DNA from: CAZMNY01 sp964567745
Lineage (GTDB): Bacteria; Planctomycetota; Planctomycetia; Pirellulales; Pirellulaceae
DNA length: 64,000 bases
Reading direction: 5' to 3'
NCBI GenBank assembly: GCA_964567745.1
Contig: CAZMNY010000002.1
Span: forward strand, 124,001 to 188,000
The position numbers and the translations under genes are program-made. Under the pieces are notes generated by a model. That model was not told the origin of the DNA and did no database searches. It worked only from the letters and a program-made list of their open reading frames with translations. Positions 26,230 to 35,783 of this stretch are shown piece by piece. Position 1 is the first letter of the stretch; the number at the start of each line of letters is the position of its first letter.

Positions 26230-28062
26230 ATGATGACCACGTCTCGACGAAATTTTTTCCTCACCGTGTCCGCTGTCTGCGCTGGCGGAGCGACGGTGAG
26301 TGGTTGCACGACGCCTCTTTTCCGCGGACAGAGCCCCGAACAGGCGGAAATCGTTGATCAGACGATTACCGAGAACAATGGGGTGGAATTGGTGCGCGAC
26401 TACGCCCTTCCGACAGGGACCCACTACGTCAAGCTTGAGTCGATTGGCTTGGTCACGGGATTGGAGCGAACGGGAAGCGACCCGCCGAGTTCCCCGGGCC
26501 GAGAGCGGCTGTTAGAGGAAATGAAATCACATGACGTCTCGAAGCCCGAGTCGATATTGGCTTCGGACGCGACCGCGATGGTTCACGTCCGCGCATTCTT
26601 GCCGCCAGGCGTGAGAAAGGGCGATCAATTCGACGTCGAAGTCCGGCTCCCCAAACGATCCGACTCGGAGAGCCTCGAAGCCGGATGGTTGATGGCTTCC
26701 CGACTACGCGAAGCCGCCGTGCTTGGCGGGGCTGTACGAACAGGCGATGTCGATGCGCTCGCTGTCGGCAAGGTCTATACGCTCGAGATGTTCGACAAGA
26801 ATGATGCTGAGGATGGAATTCGAGTCGCCAGGATTCTTGGCGGAGCGACGGCGAACAAGGCGCGACCGCTCGGTCTGAGAATCTTGAGGTCGCATCGCAC
26901 GATCAAAACGAGCTCGGTTGTCGCGGCGGCCATCAACCAGCGATTCCATTTCTACGATGGCAGTAGCAAGAAGGGCGTGGCCAACCCGGTTAGCGACACC
27001 TACATCGAGTTGGCTTTGCCCTCGAGATACAAAAACAACATTAAGCGATTCATGGATGTCGCCTCCCGAATCGCGGTCGACGAGTCGGCGGCGCTTCGCG
27101 GTCGACGCATGGCGGATCTCGAACGACGTCTGCACGAGCCCACGACAACGTCCGACGCCGCGATGAAACTCGAGGCAATCGGCCCCGACGCGGTTAGCGT
27201 GTTGATGTCGGGCATGAATTCCGCCGACGCGGAAGTGAGATTCTATTCGGCTGAAGCCCTTGGCTACCTAGACGTTGCGGAAGCGGCGCCGATTCTCGGG
27301 CAAGTCGCCGCCGCCGAGCGGGCGTTCCGATGGCACGCTCTGACGGCCCTTTCGACGATGGACCATGTGGCGGCCTACGACACCCTTTCTTCATTGCTCG
27401 ACCAGCCGAGTGTGGAAACTCGATACGGAGCGTTTCGAGCCATGCAGACTCGGAACAAGCGTGATCCGCTGATCAAAGGCGAGGTCTTGGGTAAGTCCTT
27501 CGCTTTCCACGCGATTTCGACTTCGGCGGAGCCGCTGATTCACTTCAGCCGAGTCCGTCGCCCGGAGGTCGTGTTGTTTGGACGGGAAGCGGAGATTCAG
27601 CCTCCTAAGTTTCTCTTCGCCGGTAAGAAAATCCTGCTCAAAGCCCAGCCAGATGGCCAGGTCAAAGTCACTCGATTCGCTCCCGGGAACGGAAAAGATC
27701 AGTCCGTGATGGTCTCGCCGGTGCTGAGCGACATCATTCGGGCGATCGTCCAGGTTGGCGGCGGTTATCGCGAGGTGTTTGAAGGGCTGAAGAACGCCAA
27801 AGAAATGGGCTACTTGAACGCTCGGCTGGCAGTCGATGCGAGACCTCGACTGGGCCGCCGATTTGACCGCATCGAACCCTCTGACGATCAACCCACGGAC
27901 TCGGATTCCCCGGTCCGAACGGCCACCCCGGTCCCGGATCTCTACGTCAGTCGCCTCGACACGGACGACCGTCAGCGGCCCGTCGACGAACCGTCCTATG
28001 CCGAAGAGCAGCCAGAACCGACGACCTGGAGTAGAATGAAGGGCTGGTTTGGCGGAAAATGA
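26230..28062 (+). CDS. Tat-type lipoprotein with FlgI-like domain and HEAT-like repeats
   Basis: The 610-residue product begins with a twin-arginine signal (TSRRNFFLTVSAVCAGG) that ends in a lipobox (TVSGC), so it is probably a lipid-anchored periplasmic or outer-membrane protein. Residues ~45-290 resemble the flagellar P-ring protein FlgI: VKLESIGLVTGLERTG, AMVHVRAFLPPGVRKGDQFDVEV, then SLEAGWLMASRL. Residues ~300-400 contain helical HEAT-like repeats (AEVRFYSAEALGYLDVAEAAP and following). The tail is acidic and proline-rich and ends WSRMKGWFGGK. FlgI itself has neither lipobox nor HEAT repeats. GGAG lies six bases before the ATG at 26230. Its job, flagellar or not, is unclear. smc follows 67 bp later. 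Confidence 0.78.
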   Translation: MMTTSRRNFFLTVSAVCAGGATVSGCTTPLFRGQSPEQAEIVDQTITENNGVELVRDYALPTGTHYVKLESIGLVTGLERTGSDPPSSPGRERLLEEMKSHDVSKPESILASDATAMVHVRAFLPPGVRKGDQFDVEVRLPKRSDSESLEAGWLMASRLREAAVLGGAVRTGDVDALAVGKVYTLEMFDKNDAEDGIRVARILGGATANKARPLGLRILRSHRTIKTSSVVAAAINQRFHFYDGSSKKGVANPVSDTYIELALPSRYKNNIKRFMDVASRIAVDESAALRGRRMADLERRLHEPTTTSDAAMKLEAIGPDAVSVLMSGMNSADAEVRFYSAEALGYLDVAEAAPILGQVAAAERAFRWHALTALSTMDHVAAYDTLSSLLDQPSVETRYGAFRAMQTRNKRDPLIKGEVLGKSFAFHAISTSAEPLIHFSRVRRPEVVLFGREAEIQPPKFLFAGKKILLKAQPDGQVKVTRFAPGNGKDQSVMVSPVLSDIIRAIVQVGGGYREVFEGLKNAKEMGYLNARLAVDARPRLGRRFDRIEPSDDQPTDSDSPVRTATPVPDLYVSRLDTDDRQRPVDEPSYAEEQPEPTTWSRMKGWFGGK

Positions 28063-28129
28063 TCTCCTTATCCGCCCTCGTCTCCCTCTACTCCGACAAT
28101 GATTGGCCGCCCCAAGGCCACCGAACCCT

Positions 28130-31100
28130 ATGCTGAAGGCACTTGAGTTATACGGCTTTAAGAGCTTCGCCGACCGCACTCGGTTCGAATTCCCAGAGGG
28201 AATTACCGTCGTCGTTGGCCCGAATGGGTCCGGAAAGTCGAATATTGTCGACGGCATCAAGTGGGTTCTGGGCGAGCAGAGCGCCAAGAGTCTTCGCGGC
28301 AAGGATATGTCCGATGTCATTTTCAAGGGCAGCGGGCAGAGTGGCCGGAAGGTGATGAACACGGCGGAAGCCACCCTCATACTCGACAACGCCGACCGCA
28401 AGCTGGAGATCGACGCTCCCGAGGTCCATGTCACTCGGCGAGTCTACCGCAGCGGCGAGGGCGAATATCTCATCAACGGCCAACCGGTCCGGCTCCGCGA
28501 CATCAAGGATTTGTTTCGCGGAACGGGCGTGGGGGCGGACGCCTACAGCCTGATCGAGCAGGGCAAGGTCGACAAACTGCTGCAGGCCGGAGCTAAGGAC
28601 CGCCGCGCGATTTTCGAGGAGGCGGCAGGAATCAGCCGCTTCAAGGCCAAGAAAATCGAGGCGCAAAGGCGACTGGAGCGAGTCGACCAGAACTTGCTTC
28701 GGCTTTCCGACATCGTCGAAGAAGTCGAAAACCGCCTCCGAAATGTGCGTTCGCAAGCCACCAAAGCTCGGCGGTACCGGGAATACAGCGAACGGCTTCA
28801 GCAGCTGCGAACCGACGTCGGCCGTACCGATTGGCGCCGTCTAACCGATCGACTCGACGAGATCGAAGCCGAGCTCTTGCAAGCCAATGAGCAGGTCGAT
28901 TCGGCGAATGCCGAGATCGAATCGGTCGAGGTGAAGATTCTCGATACCGATACGGACGCGATCGGTTTGGGCGAATCAATTCGCATGGAGGAAGCCAAGT
29001 CGGCCAGGAACCGCGAACAAATCGCATCGCTCGAATCACAAATCCAGCATCAGCGGACTCTGGCGGCCGAGCTGGAGAGCGACGGGGCGGTTCGCAGAAG
29101 ACAATTGGCGGCGATCTCAGGCAAGGCGGGCGATCTCCATATTCAGGTTCGCGACGCCCATCAGCAGGCGGACGATGCCGCAGACGCTCGCGACGACGCT
29201 CGAACTCGTCTCGATGACCTAAACGCGGCTCGAACAGCCTCGGTCGCCAGTCTCGAGCAACTGCGCCAGCAAATCGAGCAGATGCGCCAGCAGTATTTGG
29301 AGACGATGCGCGAGTCGACAGGACTCAGCAACCGAGTCAGTTCGCGCAAATCAGAAATGGCGGCGCTGGAGTCAACGACGGAACGATGCCAGGATCGCCT
29401 TGACGAAACGACCAAGGCGCTCGACGCGGCTCAAGACGAGCTCGCGGTCGTCGAAGTGCAAGAAGCAGAAATCGACTCCCAGTTGCTCGATGTCGCCGAT
29501 CGCCTGGAAGCAGCTCAAGTCGAACTGACGGAAAACCGTCGCCTCGTAGCTCGGCGGCAAGAAGAGATCGCCGTTGTCCAAGGGCAGAGCAGCGGAGTTA
29601 CTCACCGGATCGACGTCCTTGTCGACTTGGAGCAGAAACTGGAGGGATTGCCGAGCGGCGTCAAAGAGACGCTTCGTTGTTGGCAAGAAGGCAAAGCCGG
29701 TTTCGAAGGAGTGCACGGCCTGGTCGGCGACGTCATCGACGCCAAGGTCGAGTTGGCCTCGCTGGTCGATGCCGCCTTGGGTGACGCGGCCCACTACATC
29801 ATTATCGAAGACGAAGGGCTCGTCGACGCGATGCACTCGGGCGAACTCGCTTCGAGCGGCCGCGTCGGATTTGTGCCGCTCGATTTCCCCGCCCTGCCCC
29901 ACGCCCTGGAACGACTCGACTTCAGCCGGGAACCTGGCGTACTCGGTCGCGCTGATCGGCTAGTCTCAACAGCAGCTCAGTACAAGAGTCTCGTCAGTGG
30001 CTTGCTAGGCTCCGTTTGGTTCGTCGATAATCTCGCCATTGCACGCCGTCTGGCCGACGCAGCGCCGCGCGGGATGGTCTTTATCACGCTGGACGCGGAG
30101 GTCGTTGCCAGCCACGGCGCCCTGTTCATCGGCCCTCGACAGACCGCCGGCGATCTCGTGTCGCGTCGCGCCGAACTTCGATCGCTTCAACAGGAGCGAC
30201 AAAACCTCGAGCAACGAGCGGCGCAGTTTCGCCGCGAACTGGCACGGCTTCAGGAGAATATCGACCTCCAGGAAGTCGCCGCGCGCAAACTTGGCGATGA
30301 GCACAAAGAGCTCAACGGCAGCATCGCTGACTTGCGAGTTCAAACGCGGTCGCTCAAAAACCGTCGCGATCACACGCAGAAGATTCACGATGCCGCGGCA
30401 GCTGAACAAAACGCCGCTCAAACTCAATATGAAGAGGCGAAAGGCGACCTCGAGGACGCCCAAGCAAAATTCACGGCGCTCGCGCAAGTCCTCACGTCGG
30501 AAGAGCAAGCGATCGGCGATGCGGAACAGCAGTTGGAGCAGGAGGACGACGCCCACGAATGTCTTGCTCAAGAGGCAACGACGGCCGAAGTCGAATTCGC
30601 TCGTCTCGATCAGCGAGCTGACGCCACGAAGACTCAACTCCTTCGATTCGAGGCGGATCAACGCGAGCGCGACCGCGCCGTCGTGGAAGCTCGTTCGCAA
30701 ATGGACGCTGGGATCGCTCGGCTGGCTGAACTAAACCGCGGCATTCTCGACGCGACCTCCGAAATCGCCATCCTGTATGTGCTCAAAGAGCACGTCGCAG
30801 CTGAAATCGAACAGGCCACGGCAACTCGCGAAGCCAAGACCGCGGAGCGTAACGAACTGCAACAGGCTCAGCAGCAACTTCGCCAGCGGCTCCGAAAAGA
30901 CGAGACGCGGAGTCACGAGCTGCAGTTGAGCGCCGGCGACCTACGGCATCAGCGGGCGACGTTGGCGGAACGATTGCGAGACGACTACGGCATCGACGTC
31001 AGCCAATGGGAGGCTGAGCGAGAGTCGGATAACGAAGAGCAGCAACAACAGCGTGAGGAGATCGAGGAGGAGATCCAATCGCTGCGTCGCAAGCTCAATA

Positions 31101-31765
31101 ACATCGGTGCGGTGAACATGGAGGCCTTGGGAGAACTCGACGACCTGGAAAACCGGTTTGGCAAGCTGTCGACCCAATACCAGGATCTGATCGACGCCAA
31201 GGAATCGCTGCAACGAATTATCCACAAGATCAACGGCGACAGTCGAAGGCTGTTTGCCGAAACGCTGGAGGCGATCCGAGTCAACTTCCAAACTCTCTAT
31301 CGCAAGGCGTTTGGCGGGGGGAAAGCCGACATCGTGTTGGAGGAAGGCGTCGACATTCTGGAGGCGGGAATCGAAATCATCGCGACTCCGCCCGGAAAAC
31401 CCTCCTTCAACAACTCGCTGCTGAGCGGCGGTGAGAAAGCCCTTACCGCGGTCGCTCTGCTGCTGGCCATCTTTCAGTTCCGTCCGAGTCCGTTTTGCGT
31501 GTTGGACGAAGTCGATGCGCCGTTCGACGAGGCCAACATTGGCCGCTTCGTCGATGTGCTCAAAGATTTTCTCGGCTGGACTCGCTTCGTCATCGTCACC
31601 CACTCGAAGAAAACGATGACAGCGGCAACGACGCTCTACGGCGTCACGATGCAGGAGTCGGGCGTCTCGAAACAAGTGTCGGTTCGTTTCGAGGATGTCT
31701 CTGACGACGGCCAGATCAGCGCCGACGCGATCAATCGCACAGACGACGACGGTCAGGCAGCCTAG
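28130..31765 (+). CDS. smc: Chromosome segregation ATPase SMC
   Basis: The 1211-residue protein has the full SMC plan. The N-terminal ATPase half begins MLKALELYGFKSFADRT with Walker A VGPNGSGKSNIVDG. A long coiled coil follows, then a hinge around residues 530-660 (GLVGDVIDAKVELASLVDAAL), a return coiled coil, and the C-terminal half with signature LLSGGEKALTAVALL and Walker B PFCVLDEVDAPFDEAN. It organises and condenses the chromosome with ScpA and ScpB, whose genes are not here. The ATG at 28130 gives the canonical start; an in-frame TTG at 28103 would add nine residues. Confidence 0.97.
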   Translation: MLKALELYGFKSFADRTRFEFPEGITVVVGPNGSGKSNIVDGIKWVLGEQSAKSLRGKDMSDVIFKGSGQSGRKVMNTAEATLILDNADRKLEIDAPEVHVTRRVYRSGEGEYLINGQPVRLRDIKDLFRGTGVGADAYSLIEQGKVDKLLQAGAKDRRAIFEEAAGISRFKAKKIEAQRRLERVDQNLLRLSDIVEEVENRLRNVRSQATKARRYREYSERLQQLRTDVGRTDWRRLTDRLDEIEAELLQANEQVDSANAEIESVEVKILDTDTDAIGLGESIRMEEAKSARNREQIASLESQIQHQRTLAAELESDGAVRRRQLAAISGKAGDLHIQVRDAHQQADDAADARDDARTRLDDLNAARTASVASLEQLRQQIEQMRQQYLETMRESTGLSNRVSSRKSEMAALESTTERCQDRLDETTKALDAAQDELAVVEVQEAEIDSQLLDVADRLEAAQVELTENRRLVARRQEEIAVVQGQSSGVTHRIDVLVDLEQKLEGLPSGVKETLRCWQEGKAGFEGVHGLVGDVIDAKVELASLVDAALGDAAHYIIIEDEGLVDAMHSGELASSGRVGFVPLDFPALPHALERLDFSREPGVLGRADRLVSTAAQYKSLVSGLLGSVWFVDNLAIARRLADAAPRGMVFITLDAEVVASHGALFIGPRQTAGDLVSRRAELRSLQQERQNLEQRAAQFRRELARLQENIDLQEVAARKLGDEHKELNGSIADLRVQTRSLKNRRDHTQKIHDAAAAEQNAAQTQYEEAKGDLEDAQAKFTALAQVLTSEEQAIGDAEQQLEQEDDAHECLAQEATTAEVEFARLDQRADATKTQLLRFEADQRERDRAVVEARSQMDAGIARLAELNRGILDATSEIAILYVLKEHVAAEIEQATATREAKTAERNELQQAQQQLRQRLRKDETRSHELQLSAGDLRHQRATLAERLRDDYGIDVSQWEAERESDNEEQQQQREEIEEEIQSLRRKLNNIGAVNMEALGELDDLENRFGKLSTQYQDLIDAKESLQRIIHKINGDSRRLFAETLEAIRVNFQTLYRKAFGGGKADIVLEEGVDILEAGIEIIATPPGKPSFNNSLLSGGEKALTAVALLLAIFQFRPSPFCVLDEVDAPFDEANIGRFVDVLKDFLGWTRFVIVTHSKKTMTAATTLYGVTMQESGVSKQVSVRFEDVSDDGQISADAINRTDDDGQAA

Positions 31766-32601
31766 TGCCGCGTTACGCCTTAGTTTTAGGGTGGCGCACC
31801 CGATTCGCCGTGGCGGGCGTTGACCAAACGAATTGTCGATCCCAATTCCAAGCTGTAACACAGCACTAGGCGACTGGCCGTCACTAGCGGGCAAATACGG
31901 GCAGGGATATTTGCGAGACATAATCTTTCTGTCCACATCTCCCTGTCATCGACTAGCATCTTTCTGACATCTTCTCGCATCTTCCCGTCACTTCCGTCCC
32001 CTTCGCGCCTCATCTGGCGCCCTTTGATGGACCCCATTTTGCGTCGCTACGGCACTCCTTGGCAAATTGTGCGGGTCGTTCCCAGAAAGAGGCTAAAGAA
32101 ATCGACCCATTTGGCTCGAAACTAACATTCGGAAGGCTTGGTGGTTGTGTCCCATTGCGATCAATGTGCACAACAGGCCAAACCTAGCAGGGGGGCCTGC
32201 ACGGGCAGTTCAATGTCCAAATAGGAAATGTCGCACATCGGCCCATGTGCTTCACTCCTTCGCACACCCTCTGTGTCCATACAACGCCGAGTATTAGGGC
32301 GACCAACCGGAACCGTTGAAAGCGATTTCATCGATTCTCTTCGATTTTTCGTCGTGGTTTGGTCACCCAAGTTACCGATGTATTTCAGTGAGGCCGGATC
32401 CAGAGGGAGCTGAGTCCCAAGCCACGCAGAAGCGAAACGTACGCCCCGACCCAGATATTTGCGAACGGCCAGGCCCCACAGCCAGCCGATGGACCGAGTA
32501 AAAGCCAAATCGCGAGTAGGGGGCTAACAAGCTGAGTCGAAGCCAACGTGGCGGAGATTCAGTTTACGAGAGTCAACGATTTGACGAATGGAGAGCCTGC
32601 G
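31766..32601. other. 836-bp gap with purine-repeat tract and a long leader
   Basis: No gene is convincing: the candidate minus-strand frame at 32161-32508 has atypical composition and no family resemblance. The left part has GGGTGGCGCACCC (31793-31805), a short hairpin without a T-tract, then the purine/pyrimidine repeat tract at 31915-32000. The 500 bp before 32602 are a long untranslated region or an undetected regulatory segment upstream of the HTH gene. Confidence 0.5.
31915..32000 (-). repeat. Irregular AGAAAGATG-type repeat tract
   Basis: On the minus strand the tract reads as a series of short units of the form (A/G)GAAAGATG or GGGAAGATG every 10-13 bases, at least five in all, with strong purine bias. 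A similar tract lies at 41781-41836, also on the minus strand, next to unrelated genes. This suggests a dispersed intergenic repeat family, not a feature of either gene. Confidence 0.6.
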
Positions 32602-33174
<573 letters not shown>

Positions 33175-33211
33175 TTACAGCTTGAATGTGAATATATCGC
33201 CGTTGAGACAT

Positions 33212-33247
33212 AAACCGTTGCGGTTGACCCCCGCAGCGGTTTTTTCT
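33212..33247 (+). terminator. Rho-independent terminator after the HTH gene
   Basis: AACCGTTGCGG and CCGCAGCGGTT pair with one G-T wobble around a short loop and run into TTTTTTCTTT. It ends transcription of the HTH/pseudo-receiver gene before moaC. Confidence 0.85.
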
Positions 33248-33426
33248 TTGCGTCCCGACTCGGCGACCCTATGCTGAGGCGTCACAATAGCGGGCTGTAG
33301 CACAGTAGCAGGCCGGAGTCCCCTTCTCGGCAGCGCGCCCCGGCTTAGAATAGGCAGTCTTGGAGCTTGTTTGTCGGTTTCGCCGCTAATTGCTGTTAAT
33401 CTTGGCCGCCCAATTCGGTACTGACC

Positions 33427-33927
33427 ATGACGGATCTCACGCATTTCGACGAAGATGGCGCCAGCCGGATGGTGAATGTGGGTGAAAAGGCGGTAACAAG
33501 GCGATTGGCGGTAGCGAAAGGGCGAGTTCGAATGCAGCCGGAGACCCGAGATCGTATCCAACGACGAGGATTCGAGAAGGGCGATGTGCTCGAAGTGGCC
33601 CGGTTAGCCGGGATTATGGCCGCCAAACGGACTTCAGACTGGATTCCCTTGTGCCATCCACTGGCTTTGGAGTCGGTCGAGATCGATTTTCGGTTCCCCG
33701 ACGACCGGGAAATCGTGGAAATCGCAGCCAGCGTGCAAGTGGAGGCAAAAACGGGAGTGGAAATGGAGGCCCTCACTGCGGTCTCCGCTGCATCCCTGAC
33801 GATATACGACATGTGCAAAGCCATCGATCGAAGCATGACGATCGAAGAAATCGCATTGCTTGAGAAAGCGGGAGGGCGTAGCGGACATTTTGTTCGCGAG
33901 CCGCGAGACAAGGATGCCCCTAGCTGA
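33427..33927 (+). CDS. moaC: Cyclic pyranopterin monophosphate synthase
   Basis: MoaC converts the product of MoaA into cyclic pyranopterin monophosphate in molybdenum cofactor synthesis. The 166-residue product shows FDEDGASRMVNVGEKAVTRR at the start, the active-site stretch AAKRTSDWIPLCHPLALESV, and the signature VEMEALTAVSAASLTIYDMCKAIDR in the second half, with the catalytic lysine-containing segment VREPRDK near the end. No other moa or moe gene is nearby. It lies on the plus strand 55 bp ahead of the polyprenyl synthase gene and may share its transcript. The MoCo-carrier-like gene at 46687 is not linked. Confidence 0.95.
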   Translation: MTDLTHFDEDGASRMVNVGEKAVTRRLAVAKGRVRMQPETRDRIQRRGFEKGDVLEVARLAGIMAAKRTSDWIPLCHPLALESVEIDFRFPDDREIVEIAASVQVEAKTGVEMEALTAVSAASLTIYDMCKAIDRSMTIEEIALLEKAGGRSGHFVREPRDKDAPS

Positions 33928-33981
33928 ATAGCGACCGTCAGCGGTGGCGAATTCAGAGGCGTTTAGCAACAGGAAACAAAC

Positions 33982-34983
33982 ATGACTGCCGTGCACCCCA
34001 CTTCTCCCAAGGACTTTGTGCTCGCACGCATCTACGCACCCATCGCAAGCGAACTCGAGGAAGTTGAGACGATCCTGAAGCAAGAGATGCGGAGCGAGCA
34101 TGCCGAGGTCGACGAATTGGTTCGATACGGCTGGCGACTCGGCGGCAAACGATTGCGTCCGGCATTGCTGCTTCTATCGGGTAAAGCGACCGGCGAAGTC
34201 CGACGGGACCATTTGGTGTTAGCAGCCGTTGTCGAAATGGTCCACACGGCGACGCTGATTCACGACGACGTCCTCGACAACGCCAACACTCGGCGACGAC
34301 TGCCCACAGTCAATTCGCGGTGGGATAACGAAGCCAGCGTCCTGCTCGGAGACTTCCTTTTCAGCCACGCTTTCTACTTGGCCAGCACGCTGGAATCGAC
34401 CTACCCTTGCCGTTTGATTGGGCAGGCCACCAACACCGTTTGCGAAGGTGAAATGCGGCAGAAGATCAGCCGTGGCGATTTTGCCTTGAGCGAACAGCGG
34501 TACTACGAAATCATCAATGCCAAGACCGCGGCCCTTTGCGAATGCAGCTCGCAACTCGGTGCCTTTTGCTCAGGTGCCGACAAGGAAACAGAAGCGCGCC
34601 TTCAGCGATTTGGTCAATCGCTCGGCATGGCGTTTCAAATCGTCGACGATCTGCTCGATTTGGTCGGAGACGACGATGTCGCGGGTAAGACGCTGGGCAC
34701 CGATCTCGAACAGCAGATCCCAACGCTGCCAATCATCCGCACGCTCGAAATGCTCGACGATAACGCTCGCACGGCTCTTATCGAAAAACTCTCAACCAAC
34801 TCGCCCGATTCGCTCGAACACTTGCGAAGCGCCTTCGAGGAGACCGACGCTTTGAGCTTTGCGATGTCGAAAGCCCAAGAGTACGCCGACGACGCTCAGC
34901 GACAAATCACCGATCTGCCGCAGTCTGAAGCCCGCGATGTTCTGCTGGAACTGACCGACTTTGTCGTCGCTCGTTCACACTGA
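33982..34983 (+). CDS. Trans polyprenyl diphosphate synthase (octaprenyl/heptaprenyl type)
   Basis: Extends an allylic diphosphate with isopentenyl diphosphate to make the side chain of a respiratory quinone. The 333-residue protein has GGKRLRPALLLL, the first Asp-rich motif LIHDDVLDNANTRRR, the second FQIVDDLLDLVGD, and LGTDLEQQIPTLP. Chain length is set by residues before the first motif, here MVHTATLIHDD, with small residues consistent with a long-chain product. This fits an IspB/HepT-like role, probably for menaquinone, but the exact length is inferred. AGGAA lies nine bases upstream of the start. birA follows closely. Confidence 0.92.
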   Translation: MTAVHPTSPKDFVLARIYAPIASELEEVETILKQEMRSEHAEVDELVRYGWRLGGKRLRPALLLLSGKATGEVRRDHLVLAAVVEMVHTATLIHDDVLDNANTRRRLPTVNSRWDNEASVLLGDFLFSHAFYLASTLESTYPCRLIGQATNTVCEGEMRQKISRGDFALSEQRYYEIINAKTAALCECSSQLGAFCSGADKETEARLQRFGQSLGMAFQIVDDLLDLVGDDDVAGKTLGTDLEQQIPTLPIIRTLEMLDDNARTALIEKLSTNSPDSLEHLRSAFEETDALSFAMSKAQEYADDAQRQITDLPQSEARDVLLELTDFVVARSH

Positions 34984-34993
34984 GAGGACTGAC

Positions 34994-35776
34994 TTGACGG
35001 ACATCTCACGCGTCGATGTCGACGCCCTCAAGGCCCGTCTTCCCGATCATCATGTCGAGTGGCATGCGACCCTCGCCTCGACAAACGATCGAGCTCTCGA
35101 GTCGGCCCGCAATTGCGAATCGGCACCGAGGCTGATTGTCGCTCAGCATCAATCGTCGGGGAGAGGTCGAGGTGAGAATAGCTGGTGGTCGGCCGCGGGC
35201 TCGTTGACGTTTTCGCTGGTGGTTGACGCCGAGTCGATGAATCTCCCTATAACCGCCTGGCCCCTTGCTTCCCTCGCCACCGGATTGGCAGTTTGCCAGA
35301 CCATGGAAGCCGCCGCGGCGGGGGCGCCGCTCAGCATCAAATGGCCGAACGATGTCTTTTTGGGAGAACGGAAGCTCGCCGGAATCTTGATGGAAACCAC
35401 GCCTAGCCCACGGAGACTGATCGCTGGCGTGGGCATCAACGTCAACAACCGCTTTGCAAAAGCGCCGGCCGACCTGAGACAGCGCAGCACGTCGATGCAC
35501 GATTTTTTCGACCGCCCTTTCGATATCGCCGAGCTCCTGATTAAGTCGGCCCAAATGATCACTCGGCAAATCCGCCAAGCGGCCAACGATACGTCACCCA
35601 TTATCGAAGGATGGCGTGAGCGATGCCTTCTCAGTGATCGGCAGGTCGAGATCGAACTGCACGGCCAAGTCATCACCGGCAAATGCCTCGGCATCGACGA
35701 CGACGGTGCCCTTGTCGTCGTAGATGACAATCAACGCCACACCATCGTCGCCGGACAGATCAAAAGCTGGACGTGA
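34994..35776 (+). CDS. birA: Biotin-[acetyl-CoA-carboxylase] ligase
   Basis: Attaches biotin to the carboxyl carrier protein through biotinyl-AMP. The 260-residue enzyme has STNDRALESA, the ATP/biotin loop SSGRGRGENSWWS (the GRGRxx motif), SIKWPNDVFLGERKLAGILMET with the catalytic lysine KWPND, and a C-terminal SH3-like domain ending in HTIVAGQIKSW. There is no N-terminal DNA-binding domain, so it is a monofunctional ligase that cannot act as a repressor. The TTG at 34994 is preferred: AGAGGA lies upstream at normal spacing, and the longer GTG start at 34961 would run inside the previous gene. Confidence 0.93.
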   Translation: MTDISRVDVDALKARLPDHHVEWHATLASTNDRALESARNCESAPRLIVAQHQSSGRGRGENSWWSAAGSLTFSLVVDAESMNLPITAWPLASLATGLAVCQTMEAAAAGAPLSIKWPNDVFLGERKLAGILMETTPSPRRLIAGVGINVNNRFAKAPADLRQRSTSMHDFFDRPFDIAELLIKSAQMITRQIRQAANDTSPIIEGWRERCLLSDRQVEIELHGQVITGKCLGIDDDGALVVVDDNQRHTIVAGQIKSWT

Positions 35777-35783
35777 CTTGCCT

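Noticed and set aside
28148..28756. Antisense open frame over the smc N-terminus
   Set aside because: The smc motifs on the plus strand are complete; the antisense frame has no recognisable feature.
31793..31805. Terminator after smc (GGGTGGCGCACCC)
   Set aside because: Short stem without a following T-run.
32161..32508. Minus-strand open frame in the gap before the HTH gene
   Set aside because: No start signal, no domain resemblance and atypical composition; treated as non-coding.
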